Shown: positions 1-11,250 of the stretch, piece by piece
Layout of the letters: every line of letters begins with the position of its first letter
Numbering within the stretch: the stretch's first letter is position 1
Assembly: GCA_037176705.1 (NCBI GenBank)
Contig: CM073898.1
Span: 42,509,488-42,573,487 of the forward strand
Length of the DNA: 64,000 nucleotides
DNA from: Molossus alvarezi
Lineage: Eukaryota; Chordata; Mammalia; Chiroptera; Molossidae
Reading direction: 5' to 3'
The notes under the pieces: model-generated
Databases searched by the model: none
Seen by the model: only the letters and a program-made list of their open reading frames with translations
What the model was told of the DNA's origin: nothing
Translations under genes and position numbers: made by a program

Positions 1-1588
1 AAGAGCTGGCCGGCTCAATTGAGAAGATTACCACATCACCACATACATCAGTGACAGGCTCTGTGCCATTACAGTTGATTTTTGTTGACAGTTGGCTGTA
101 GGCAGTTGTGTTTCAAATGCCTTTTTTCACTGGGAAATTAAACAAAATCCCATGCAAAATGCAGCCCTCCAGTTCAAAAACTGTAAATCCCAAATTAGCA
201 TTTCATACTTTAAAAGGTAGCACAGCACAATTTTCCATTGAAAGGTCTGCACAGTTGACACAAATGGGAGCGTCAGACATGACACTAATGCTCCTGGTGC
301 CTTTTAAGAAAGCCACCTTCTCAGATATTATTTGTCCTCTCTCAATAATCTGCATATACTACAGTTCTCAGCGATGGAAGGATAAAAGGGAGAAGAGAGG
401 GAAAATATCTGACTTGCTGCTCTAAGTAAATTAGGTTCCCAGAATTTTCTAAATTACAAAGAGATGGGTTCACTTAACTTCTTTAAAAAGAAGAAAAGAA
501 ACCTAGGCATCAAAAGGTTAAAAGTCAGTTCTTCCAGTCAGCAATCCCTTAGGTACCTCTATAAGCTTGATGAGCCCTGTGCCTAGCACAGTCCTGCTGT
601 AGGAACCTTTCAGCTATACACTGAAAGAGGTAAGAGCCTGATTTAACAAAATTTGATATCGTGTGTTGGGGGGGCAGGGGGGAAATCATAAGACCGACAA
701 TGAGTAGGGCCATTTGATTTTTTAAGACTGGAAATCTATTTTTCTTCATACCCAGGAGACTCTTCAACGTGAAACAGTTTTAAACAGTACCATTCCTTCA
801 TCCAGAAAAATTGCTATTTAACTGGAAAACCAAAAAAACAAAAACAAAACAGACAATAGTTGTCAGTTGGCTATCCAGGACACAAATAGATTTTGAGAAA
901 GAAATGTGATGTTTATTTCTGGACTGTGGCACAAGCATAAAATACTAGTCAGGCAACTTTATGCCAATTCTTTTGCAAACATCTCAGCAACAGCGCTTTA
1001 TTCTTGGCCATCTACAGTCACACGTCAAGTGGTCAGAAGTATTGTGCTAAAGCCAAATGGGATGAGTAGTCTTGTCCCTCCCCCTTACCCATTTTAAAAA
1101 TCTGAAAAGAATAAATGATTACACTCCAAATAATAAGAGTTTATATCCCATAAGTTTACTTGGTCCAAGGAAAACCACCAACTCACTTCTGAATGGTGAA
1201 TATATAAAAAATAAATACTAGAGCCTATTTAGCTCAGTGATGCTAAAAGCACAAGACCAAGTTCACGTGAAAAAATGGGAAACTTACTTCATCAAAACTG
1301 CTGAAAATCCTGAACTACCTCCAAGGATGTTTCTGGATCAAATGACCCAGATGTAAATTTCATTCCAATTTTGTAATTCTTGGTTAACCCTTTTCTGAAC
1401 ATTACTAACTACTAGCCTGTGGCTTCGGATAAACCCTGCTTCCACAAAATATAGTGCTTTTCAGATATGAAGATGTACTTGAATAAATGCCATGGCTCTG
1501 CCTTCTCCTTCATTCCAACCATATAGTTTATCTCCCCACAAAGGAACTCAATCCCAAGAAGGTGTGTTTAAGAAAGGACAATCATGCA
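1..1588. other. Unclassified non-coding stretch
   Basis: I see no exon, RNA gene or repeat I can name here. Short open frames on both strands lack recognisable domains. A G-run lies near 668-682. Confidence 0.4.
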
Positions 1589-1790
1589 AACTAATCTGTG
1601 GTGGCAGAAAAGAGATCTGTGGTTGCCTAGGGCAGAGATGAAATGGAAGTGACTGCAGAGAGGCAGGAGGTGTTTTTAGAAAGTGGTTGGAAATGCCCTG
1701 CACCTTGATTGTGGTGGTGGTTCCATGGATCTTACATGGGTACAGTTCATTGTATATACAGCATACTGCCATCAAGATGATTCAAAAAGT
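1589..1790 (+). mobile_element. Old L1 (L1M-type) 3' end fragment
   Basis: The stretch follows the L1M 3' UTR layout: an 'agaaatcagatcagtggttgcc'-like opening, a gap, then a 'cttgattgtggtggtggtt' block (about 1704-1722) and a degenerate 'acagttcattgtatat' block. There is no clean poly(A) tail and no target duplication, so this is an old relic. Confidence 0.55.
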
Positions 1791-4168
1791 GGGGGGGGAG
1801 GGGAGGGGGCGGGTTGAAGGACAAAAGAACAAATGAGAATAAAACTTATCAAATTCTAACACTGCGAAGGAACTCAGGAAATAAGAGTATTTGCATTTGG
1901 CTAATAAAAAAGTAAAGACTCTGGGACATGAAGCAAGGTCCACAGTGCTGCTGGCTGACAGAGGTTCGCTGATTCTGGGTTCTACTAAGCTCTTTTCCAC
2001 TATTCCCCATTGTCAATTCAGGTGAAAATGGTAATTAATCATTTCTTATTTCATAGAAAAATGGCTGGTTATTGGCCATGTTTTGTCTTTGAAAATATAT
2101 AACATACATACAAGAATGATGATCTTTGAAAAGATTAATTTCTAAGTGGGAGCATCCCCACGCACACCATTTGCATAACACTTTTTTTTTTTTTTTCCCT
2201 CAAATGCTTTCCTACATATCATTTCAAAATAACCGAGGAATTCGAGAGTGAACTTCTTGTCTCCAAAGAGCAAATTAGTGGGGCTGGGGGGGAGGCTAAA
2301 GAAAAAACAACTTGACAAAATCACATGGTGAGAGGCAGCTTGCAGGCTTGACTCCCAGTCCAGGCTCTCTCCACTCTAGCCCAGGTGCCTCTGAGAAGCA
2401 CGCAAAGAAGAATTTTCAATATGTTTGCCTGAATATGTCACTATACATTGTTTATGAGTCATGTAATTAGTGCCTATTGTTCCTTACCTTAAGAACCGGA
2501 AATTTTGGTACTGTAGATGGTTGAGAGAGTTATGTGCTGGTAAAGAGACTTAGATACTTAGACTTTTCAAACAGAAGCCAACAGCACCCCAGCAGAGCCA
2601 CGTCCCTATCATGTCACCAGGAAAACATGCAGAAACATACAATACATTTCTGATTTCAGAGACTAATAGCTTTTACCCAAACTCATTCTAAACCTGTATA
2701 TGCGGTGGCTCCCCTTTGAAGACACAGAGGTGAAAACACCCTTAGCTGATTTGGGTGCCATACATGTGGAGGAAGAAACCATTTGCCATGTTATTTTTCA
2801 ATCCCCCAGTGAAATTCAAGTTCCCTTTGACATTGACGCTATTCCCAATTCAACATTGCTAAATTTTAACTATCCTCCCTTTCAATTAGCTGGGTTTCTG
2901 TTTGCTTACTTTGTCAGTGGTTATAGCCTTTTCTCATGGACCTAAGATCACTGTTTTCCTTTCTCTTTATGCTCTGTGAGCATCGAGTATCATGGGGCAT
3001 GCGTGTAATTGTCATTCAGTGTGAAAAAGCCAGCTGGAGGTACCACCATCATGTCAATATTTCAGTCAGCAAGAAAACCTCCAAGCTGATTGTTTTCCAT
3101 CTAGCTATAATATTACATGGATTGAAAATTGCTGTTCCTACGAACGTCTGACTTATATTACCATGGTTTTCATACTTTTATGCCATCCACTAATAAAAAT
3201 ATGTACAGTGCAAATATTATATATTTATGTGTCTAAGTACAGATGCATAAAATTATACCAGAGAAAAAAGAACTTATCATACCTATAGAACATATGCAAA
3301 ATCAGAAACTAATTATTACAAGACATGGCATCTTTGGGCTCTGAGAGACTGTGAGAGGTGATCACCTAAGTGAAAAAACTGTAGTGAAATCCATCCTATG
3401 AAGATGGCTGTTTTCCCTGAGCGGAAAATTCGCCAACCTTAGAGAGCCTCTCTTCAGGTCTACCTTGATATCATGTCTGGTGTCCCATGTTCTTCCTGGA
3501 ACATGTTTTGTTCCATAATCACTTAAGCTTCTTTCTCTTGCTCAAAAACCATGAAAAATGGAAGAGGGTCACAGCCACCATACAACATTCTTATGTATTC
3601 AGAGCTAGTGGCCCTGGGTAGGTGGAACTGAAATTGTAACAAGATGGAGAAAATTTTATTGTCGCAATCTCCTCTAGATAATTAGGTTATGTGTGGTAAG
3701 AAAAAGCACTTTGGTAACCCTGAGATGGTGGTGGAAGAAGTGAGCCTTTCCACAGTAACAGTGGGTATAGTAACAAGTTGCCCTGTGAGGAGGTTCAGTC
3801 TGGTTCACTGCAGGGCCTGGCTATGCTGAGGGAGAATGCAAATTCAGAGCCGGAAATAGATTGTTCCGGATGATAGAAAATGATTAAAAACTGCTGCAAC
3901 AATTTCCTTCTCTTACCTTCCCCTAAATAGCACAGTGCCTTTACTCTAGTTAAATGTTGAACAAAGGCACCAAGTTATTCTGCTGGGTATGCCTACATGT
4001 TTTAGTCCAGCTACCTAGCTAGTAGTTGGCAAACTGAATGATTTTAATTGAGGAGCTGGAATCTACTCTACTTATCTCTGAACTAAGCACCTAGTATGAA
4101 TCAGTGATTTCTTAAAAATAATAATAATAATGAGCCCAAAACTCTAGATTCAAATGAAAACTTACCAT
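1791..4168. other. Unclassified non-coding stretch
   Basis: A G/A-rich run lies at about 1790-1815 and a T-run at about 2181-2197. Open frames at 2700-2945 and 2936-3151 show no motif I recognise and no convincing coding signature. I see no nameable repeat. Confidence 0.35.
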
Positions 4169-4322
4169 TTAAAAAATAAGAGCTTACACACATATATGCA
4201 TAACCAATGGACACAGATGACAGACAGTATGGTGAAGGGTGGGGGGATGGGAGGAGGGTGTCAATGAGGGAAAAAGGAAGGATATCTGTAATATTTTAGA
4301 CAATAAAGAAAACTAATTTAAA
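4169..4322 (+). mobile_element. L1 3'-UTR tail, 5'-truncated (bat-type L1)
   Basis: The blocks 'gcataaccaatggacac', a G-rich run, 'gtcaatgaggg', 'atctgtaat' and an 'acaataaag' A-rich end occur in the same order as in the younger L1 tail at 10315-10649. No clear target duplication is visible, so this copy is older. Confidence 0.6.
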
Positions 4323-4904
4323 TAAGGAGTACACACTTTGAGTGATTCTAGATGACAATGGGGAAGAGGGATAATAAAGACCCTCAAATATTCTGGGGTG
4401 GCCCTCAGTGGAATTCTACAGAGCCCCTGGTGCTCTGGAGAAAAGGATTATAAACCACAAGACTACATGATCTCAAAAGCTTCCTCCAGTTCTGAAATTA
4501 CAGGATTCTCTTTCCAAAAGGATTAAGTGGTTAATTTCAGAGTGGAAGGGTCATCTGCCAAATGGGAGAATAAATAGTTTCAATCCCTCATTTCCCTGCA
4601 AAAACACCCAAAACAAGCAGAAACTGTCAAAATTAACTTTACCAAATCTCTAGAAAACAGTCAAAGGTTTATAGCAACCAAATAAATGTTGAATCAAGAA
4701 AAAGGTAACTTGAAGACAGTGGGAAAGGTTCATGACACTCCTCCTTGCTTGTGCCCATTCCTTCCTAGGGTAATGGTGATGTTAGAGCAGCAGCAGCCCA
4801 GTTGACTGTAGGACCCTGTCCCTGGTTCAGAAAGGAGCAAAAGAGAGCTTATTCACAAGTGATTGTGTGTCTGTTCTAACCAAGAGTGACCTGAAGGAGT
4901 GACA

Positions 4905-4957
4905 CAAGGTGCTCATTTCTGTTTTACCAGCAAGGTGCTCATCTCTGTTTTACTCAG
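4905..4957 (+). repeat. 26-bp tandem duplication
   Basis: Two near-identical 26-27 bp units (4905-4930 and 4931-4957) differ by one or two bases. They look like a small local replication-slippage duplication. Confidence 0.8.
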
Positions 4958-5470
4958 GCCATAAAAGCAGTTGGCATTTCTCAAAAACATTATAACCCAA
5001 ACTAACAGCCCTCAGATGCCTGGGGTAAAATATTACAGTTAAAATATTGGACAGATACCTAAAGACTTGGAGCAAAAGCTGGGGAGAGTTTCTTTAGTAA
5101 ATTAGAACATGTAAAATTAGTTGCATGCACAGGAATATTTAGAAAACTATTTGCATGCCCAGGGCATGATAAATGCTCAGGAAAGACCTGACGATACACT
5201 AAGTGATCAACTCTGATTGCTAGGCAAAGCAAGTATGTGTTAAAGGAGTGCCCTGACATAGAGCCAATCTGCAAAGACTAGGAAAGATGTTTGCTTTTTG
5301 GTTCAGCTCTGGCATAAAAAAAAAAAAAAATCTCTATCAAAATATTAGCCAAACATAAGCTAAAAGACATAGGCCTCAGTGGCCACACACAACAAGGAAT
5401 ATAGTCCTTGCAAAAATAGTTTGGAAAAGTCACTAAACAATAAACTTCTGCAATGTTCAACAATCAAAAG

Positions 5471-6805
5471 CATCAATCAATCTGGCTCCTAAAATTCCTA
5501 CATTATAATATTCAAATGTTCAGTTTCAACAAAGAATCACAAGGCACACAAAAACAGGAAAGCAAGGCTCATTAAAAGGAACAAAATTGACAGAAACCTT
5601 CTCTGAGAAGCATTAGAATTGTGAAATAAAGACTTTTAAACAACTTCCTTAAATATATACATAAATACCTTAAGGGAAGCATAGACAAAGAACAAAAGGG
5701 AAAAAACCCACAATGTATAAGCAAAATGAGAATATTGAGAAAAAGACAGAAATTACAAAAGATACCAAAAATGTATCATATTGAAAATTGTAATAACTGC
5801 AATGAAAAATTACCAAATGGGTCAATAGCTGATCTGAGCCAGAAGAAGAAAGAGTCAGTGAGCTTAAATGTAGCAAAATTGAAATTACCATGTCTGAAAG
5901 TAGAAAAGAATGAATCCAAAGTGTGAAATTAGAAAAAAAAGAGTGAAAACAAGAGCTTAAATAACTTGCAAAATACCATCACGCAGACCAACATAACACA
6001 TTATCTTATCAACAATTTCTTTAAATGTAAATAGATTTCACTCTCCAATCATAAGGCAGAAATTGGCAAAATGAATTTTAAAATTATCCAACTAAGTGCT
6101 GTCTGTAAAAGATTCAGTTTAGATGCAAAGGTGGAAGTAGACTAAAAGTGAAAGAGAAAGAAAATCCAGGCAAGTGGTAACCAAAAGAAAGCTGAGTGGC
6201 TATACTAATATTGAACAAAACAGACTTCAAGTTGAAAACTGTCACAAGAGACAAATGAAGACATTAAATATTGACAAAAAAGTCATTTCATGAAGAAGAT
6301 GTAACAATTATGAACATATGCACCAAACAACAGAGCTTCAAAGTAGATGACAAACATTAACAAAATTGAAGGAAAAAAATAGACAGTAATATAATATTAG
6401 TTTGAGATTTCAATAAACATATTTAGTAATGGATATGACATTTCGAGAGAAGATCAATAAGGAAATAGAAATATTTAAACAATATTGTATATCAACTAGA
6501 CCTAACAAACACATATATAAAATACTCCAGTCAAAAAAAGGACATACTTTTTTTCTCAAGTGTATATGAAACATTCTCCATTAACATAGACCACATATTA
6601 AGCAACAAAAATAAGCCTCAATAAATTTTAAGATTTAAATCATACAAAATATTTTGTCTGATCCCAATGAGATTATGGTTTTGTACAAAAACTGGAAAAT
6701 TCACCATATGTGAAAATTAACATTCTTATATAGTCAAAAGAAGAAATCACAAAGGCAATTAGAAAATAATTAGAGATAAATAAATAAAAGAATATATTAA
6801 AACTT
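5471..6805 (+). mobile_element. Old L1, 5' portion (ORF1 region into ORF2 endonuclease region)
   Basis: The early part (about 5500-5990) has the A-rich wording of an L1M ORF1 region. From about 6000 the order matches the start of L1 ORF2: a Leu-Asn-Val-Asn-like block, a block resembling 'YLQETH', an 'ESWSGYTNIEQN'-like block, then 'GDFN'-like wording near 6400. All frames carry stops and small indels. The L1 stops abruptly at about 6805, where the OTUB1 pseudogene begins; L1 sequence resumes in the same orientation at about 7883, missing roughly 2 kb of ORF2. It could be one element with a deletion or two separate elements. Confidence 0.65.
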
Positions 6806-7441
6806 ATGAAGCAGAAACAGGAGCTGCTGGGCAGTGATTTCAAAGCTATTAACTGTCTTGCTGGTGATGAAGCCATCATGGCCCAGTAGGACTGAATTAA
6901 TTGAGAGACTGTTATGCAGAACCCTCTGGTCACTGAGTGGCTACAGTTCATACAAGGAGTATGCTGAGGATGACAACATCTATCAAAAGAAGATCAAGGA
7001 CTTCCACAAAAAGTATTCATGCATCCACAAGACCAGGTCTGGTGGGAACTGTTTCTGTTGAGCTTTTGGATTCTCCCACTTGGAGGCACTGCTGGATGAC
7101 AGCAAGAATTGTAGTGGTTAAAGGCTGTGTCTGCCAAGAGCAAAAAGAACATGGTGTCTCAATGATTCCCCAAGTTCACAATTCAACATTTTCACAATGC
7201 ATTCAAAGATCCCATCAAGCAGGTTGAGAAGCAGACCTCAGTAGTTAAGCTGCTGGCCTCCTTTAACAACCAGAGCACTTCTGACTACCTGATGGTCTAC
7301 CTGTAGCTGCTCATCTCAGGCTACCTAAAGCATGAAAGTAAGTTCTCCAAGCACTTCCTCAAGGGTTGGCAGATAGTCATAGAGTTTTGCCAGCAGGAGG
7401 TAAAGTCCATGTGCAAGGAGAGTGACCATATCCACTTCATT

Positions 7442-7483
7442 TGAATGCAAAAATGTTTATCTATATCTATCTATGTATCTATG

Positions 7484-7514
<31 letters not shown>

Positions 7515-7585
7515 TGATCTATCTTCATCTTCTTTTTTTTTATTACTTTTCTTATGCTGTCTTAAGGAGAACTTTGCTAGATTTA
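7442..7585. repeat. Insert A: inverted copy of 9010-9139
   Basis: This insert breaks the OTUB1 pseudogene after the DHIH segment and before YMD. Read in reverse complement it matches 9010-9139: a shared edge, a (TCTA)n tract, a T-run, then 'cttaaggagaacttt' and 'tagattta'. Outside the microsatellite the arms differ at only a few positions. About 39 bases of OTUB1 are missing at the insertion site. Confidence 0.85.
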
Positions 7586-7640
7586 CATGGACCCACAACA
7601 AGGGCAGCAACACCAACCCATACATCTTCCCCGTGGGCTT

Positions 7641-7744
7641 AGAGCTCTAATTTCTCCACATCCTTGCCAGCTCTTGTTACTTTCTCGTTTTTAAATTATA
7701 GCCATCCTAATATGTGTGAAGTGGTATCTCATGTGGTTTTCTTA
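7641..7744. repeat. Insert B: inverted copy of L1 segment 8154-8254
   Basis: 7641-7741 is the reverse complement of 8154-8254 with 3 mismatches in about 101 positions by hand alignment. It lies between the OTUB1 segments for IFP and VYLL. The bases gagc at the left junction are shared by OTUB1 and the donor, consistent with microhomology. Confidence 0.9.
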
Positions 7745-7882
7745 CAGAGGTTCTATCTTCTCTGCCAGCCTGGATACAACAGCATCTTCCACAAATAAGG
7801 CTGGCCTTGGTCTGCTATTGTCCTGCCTGACTTCCCCTCTGCCGGGTATTAGACATGTATAAAAGTTATTTTGTAGTTGTTC

Positions 7883-8895
7883 ATAAAAATTAAAACCTTC
7901 TGTGCCTCCAAGGTCATTATCAAGAAAGTATAAAGCCAACTCACAGAATGGGAGAAAATATTTGAAAATCTTACATCTGATAAGGGTTTAACATCCAGAA
8001 TATATAACTCCTACAACTCAACAACAAAAAGACAAATAACCCAATTAAAAAATTGTCAAAGGACTCAAATAAACACCTCTCCAAAGATAATATACAAATG
8101 GCCAATTATGTGAAAATATGTTCAACATTATCGATCACTATAAAAATGCAAATGAAAATCACATGAGATACCACTTCACACATATTAGGATGGCTATAAT
8201 TTAAAAACCAGAAAATAACAAGAGCTGGCAAGGATGTGGAGAAATTAGAGCTCTCACACATAGCTTATGGAAATGTAAAATGGTGCAGCTGCTGTGCAAA
8301 ACAATTTGGCGGTTTCTCAAAAAGCTAAACATAAAATTACCATATGACCTAGCAATTCCACTCCTAGGAATATACCCAAAAGAAATCAAAACAGATACTA
8401 AAACAAATACTTGTGAGCCAATGTTTATTTAAGCATTATTTATAATAACCTACACATAGGAACAACCAAAGTATCCATCAGTGGGTGAAGGAATTAACAA
8501 AATGTATGTATATTCTCTATGGAATATTATTCAACCATAAAAGGGAATGATGTTGGGATACAAGCTACAAAATAGATGAAACCTGAAAACATACTAAGTG
8601 AAATAAGCCAGAGACAACAACAATTGTATAATTTCACTTATATATCTAAATTGGCAAATTCATAGAGATAGAATAGATCAAATGTTATCAAATATTGCTG
8701 ATGGGGAAAGTAAGGAGTTGCTGCTTCATGGTTACAGAGGTTCTTTGGATTGAGAAAAAATATAAATAGACAGTGATAAATGGTTGCACACATTGTGAAT
8801 ATAATTAATGTTGATGAATTTTACACCTTAAAAAATGGTAAAAATGATAAAGGTCAGCATATACATTTTACCACAATAAAAAATGTTTAAATAGG
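7883..8895 (+). mobile_element. Old L1, 3' portion (ORF2 C-terminus and 3' UTR)
   Basis: The order matches the L1 ORF2 C-terminal region: a 'tatcaagaaagt' block, 'cacagaatgggagaaaatat', a 'gccaattatgtgaaaatatg' block, 'atgagataccacttcaca', 'aatattattcaaccat', then an L1M-type 3' UTR with 'atggttgcacacattgtgaa' and an A-rich end near 8880. Many indels. It contains the donor of insert B at 8154-8254. Confidence 0.85.
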
Positions 8896-9009
8896 GTGAA
8901 ATCTAAGGAGGTTGTTTAATATTTCTTAGTACTTTACTAAGTACTAAGTGGATTTCTGTTTTGCTCCACTGTACAGTTAGTGATGCCTCTTTAGCATATA
9001 CCAAAAATC

Positions 9010-9081
9010 TAAATCTAAGAAAGTTCTCCTTAAGACAGCACAAGAAAACAATAAAAAAAAAAAAAGAAAATGAAGGACATC

Positions 9082-9117
<36 letters not shown>

Positions 9118-9139
9118 TAGACATACATTTTTGCATTCA
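9010..9139. repeat. Donor arm for insert A, with (GATA)n and A-run
   Basis: It holds a (GATA)n tract at 9082-9116 and an A-rich run at about 9052-9070. It pairs as an inverted repeat with 7442-7585. I cannot assign it to a repeat family. Confidence 0.8.
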
Positions 9140-9799
9140 GAAATGCAATTATTAATCCATTAAGCAACACAGAAATAAGTGAAATTACCTTACAAATATA
9201 AATACAACATATAAACATATAGAGCAAAGGGCATACAATGCTTTTGCTGTAATAAAACTCTATTATTACAATTCTGCACAGGCTTTCCTGCTCTTCACCA
9301 TTTTTTTCTAATATTTTCATGATTTTTTTTTCCTCTCCTTGTTTATTCTTGGCTGTGATGTTAAATATTTAATATAGCTTCAATACTACTTTGTTGCTTA
9401 GATGCAATGTTTCAATGAACTCCATTAAGACTCTCTTTCTTGTCTTATTTGAAGCCTACCACTGCTAAAATGTCTCCTGCTTTCTCTTGTCCTGGGCACC
9501 TCTTCTTCTGGGTTTTGCCATCTGTTCAACATCTGATCTTTGTCTACCCCAAGCTACTCCTAATTAACTCTGCACTTTCTGAGTAAATAGTTCAGCACAG
9601 AACAACCTGAGTTAAAAACAATTTCAATTTGCTGTAAAATCTAACATAAGCTAAATAAAGTTGTATTATTCAAGACAACAAAACCATCATGAGGAACACA
9701 GAGCTGATTGTTTTCATAGCCTACATAAGCATAGTGAGAAGAGAATCATCTCTATGTCTTTGGTTCAGCTCCAAATGCATTTAGTGAGCAGCTTTGGGG
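9140..9799. other. Unclassified non-coding stretch
   Basis: AT-rich and without a recognisable exon or repeat. Confidence 0.35.
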
Positions 9800-10314
9800 A
9801 AGGCAGAGACATTTAAGACAAGGAGTTGATAATGGGAAAAGAAAGAGAGAGAAGAAATGCAAAAGACATCAGTGAGGGAAAACCGACAGTACTGAACAAT
9901 TGATTAGATGTGTGAAATATGAAAGAAGGGGAACTCACAGAAGACACCAAGATCTCAAAGACCAGAGGAGAATAATGAGAAGGTGAAAGGAGGCAGTTGG
10001 TTTGGGCCTGAGCATAGGATGGAGAAAAAGGGAGCCATTCTAACAGAATAGAACCTTCAGTGGGAGAGTTGTCAAGGAGACCATTACGATTCAAGAAGCA
10101 AATTTTCAGGAGAGAGGACAGAGCAAAGGACCCAAAGGAGCAACAAGTGACATAGAAAAGAAACCATTTTAGATGTGGTGGGACCTGAAAGACAGCATGG
10201 AAGGCAGGCACAGAGTGAGGAACAAGAAAACAGTCCATAGAATGTAAGGTGGGAGGAGTCACTTGGATTTGGCGGATACGGGGTTCCAGGTCATTGTAAA
10301 GAAACACATTTCTT
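9800..10314 (-). repeat. Possible old L2-type body, left part (interrupted)
   Basis: Wording such as 'ggcagttggtttgggcctgagca' and 'ggcaggcacagagtgagg' resembles reverse-complement L2 interior sequence seen in other mammals. A 175-codon open frame on the minus strand (9813-10340) spans it but has no domain I recognise. The stretch seems to continue after the L1 inserted at 10315-10649. Confidence 0.3.
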
Positions 10315-10649
10315 ATCCATTCGTAAAAGACAAATACCACATGATCTCACTATATATGGAATATAATGAACATAACAGTCTGAGGAATAGGGTAGACCCA
10401 GAAACATGGAAGTAGGGTACAGACTGACAACCCTCAGAAGAGGGGGTGGAGGGGAGGGAAGAGATAAACCACAGAACTTATATGCATGTACACATAACCA
10501 ATGGACATGGACAACAAAGCCGGGGACGGGGCGGGGGGGGGATGGGGAGGAGTGTGTCAATGGGGTAAAAAAGGAGAAACATCTGTAACAAAAATAAAAT
10601 TAAAAAAAGAAAACAGTTTAGCTCTGAACTTTAAAAAAAAAAAAAAAGT
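10315..10649 (+). mobile_element. 5'-truncated bat L1 3' end with duplication and possible 3' transduction
   Basis: The L1 3' UTR body runs from the 'atgatctcac' block (about 10341) to a first A-rich end near 10587-10615. Then comes about 20 bp of non-L1 sequence (10616-10633) and a second pure A-run (10634-10647). The 12-bp sequence aacacatttctt flanks the whole unit (10303-10314 and 10650-10661), so both segments arrived together. Intact duplication and clean A-run suggest a fairly recent insertion. Confidence 0.8.
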
Positions 10650-11250
10650 AACACATTTCTTTGTGGTGGTTGTACTGGGAGTCACACAGGAATGGGGAGG
10701 ATGGTGAAGTAGGCAGGGATATCAGCCTATAGATGATTCCTGCCAAAAGGTTGCTATTGAAAGAAAAAGAGCAAGAGGAAACGGGCCTGTGGAGGCAACA
10801 AGATAAAACGAGCGTTATTATTTTATTAATATTTTAAAATATAAACCTGGGGGTAATACTCATGGAGAAAAAGTAAATGCAGCCATGTGGAGAGAGGGGC
10901 TAAACTGATGGGGGCAAGGAGCGGAGTAGACGTGAGAGGCTCAAACCCACAACGCAGCTGAAGGTCTGGCCTTGGGAAGGAGGAAGGCCATTTCCAAAAC
11001 AGAGACAGGAGGAATGGCAGCCAAAAGGAAAGAAGTAGGAGCATCACCCAAGACAGTTTCCACAGCTCACTAGGTGAGGCCAGGGTTCTCTTCTCAAAAT
11101 GAAAAGAGAAGAGGAGGACTTCTGGGTTCCAGAACAGAAAAATGATTTGAAAGAGAGACCAAGCAGGAGGAGGAGTAAGTAAGAGAAGAATAAAGGAACT
11201 ACAAAACCGAAAACAGATGCCCTCTGTGGACGTAAGGGGGGTGCAGGCGA
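10650..11250 (-). repeat. Possible old L2-type body, right part
   Basis: Purine-rich wording continues the style of 9800-10314, but no diagnostic block is clear. The assignment is weak. Confidence 0.25.

Larger units (their letters stand above)
6806..7882 (+). pseudogene. OTUB1P: Processed pseudogene of OTUB1 (ubiquitin aldehyde-binding protein 1, OTU deubiquitinase)
   Basis: The functional OTUB1 is a cytosolic OTU-family cysteine protease that removes Lys48-linked ubiquitin. This copy is contiguous from near codon 8 through the stop codon and into the 3' UTR with no introns, so it is a retrocopy. Recognisable segments are LLGSD and NCLA with DEAIMAQ (6831-6886), EYAEDDNIYQ (about 6955-6985), the catalytic GGNC segment (Cys codon 7050-7052), FSHLEALLDDS (about 7068-7100), QVEKQTS, TSDYL, FCQQEV, CKESDHIH, then TNPYIFP (about 7610-7632) and a C-terminal block (about 7745-7793). 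It is dead: in-frame stops at 6887-6889, 7059-7061 and 7304-7306, frameshifts, and two foreign inserts (7442-7585, 7641-7744), the first replacing about 39 coding bases. No poly(A) tail is seen, because the 3' UTR runs straight into L1 sequence near 7883. I am confident of the parent gene from residue order, not from a search. Confidence 0.9.

Noticed and set aside
6834..7650. Open frames resembling OTUB1
   Set aside because: They are pieces of a disrupted retropseudogene with stops and inserts, so not a functional gene.
9813..10340. 175-codon minus-strand open frame
   Set aside because: It spans repeat-like sequence and the edge of an inserted L1. No domain, no splice or promoter context.
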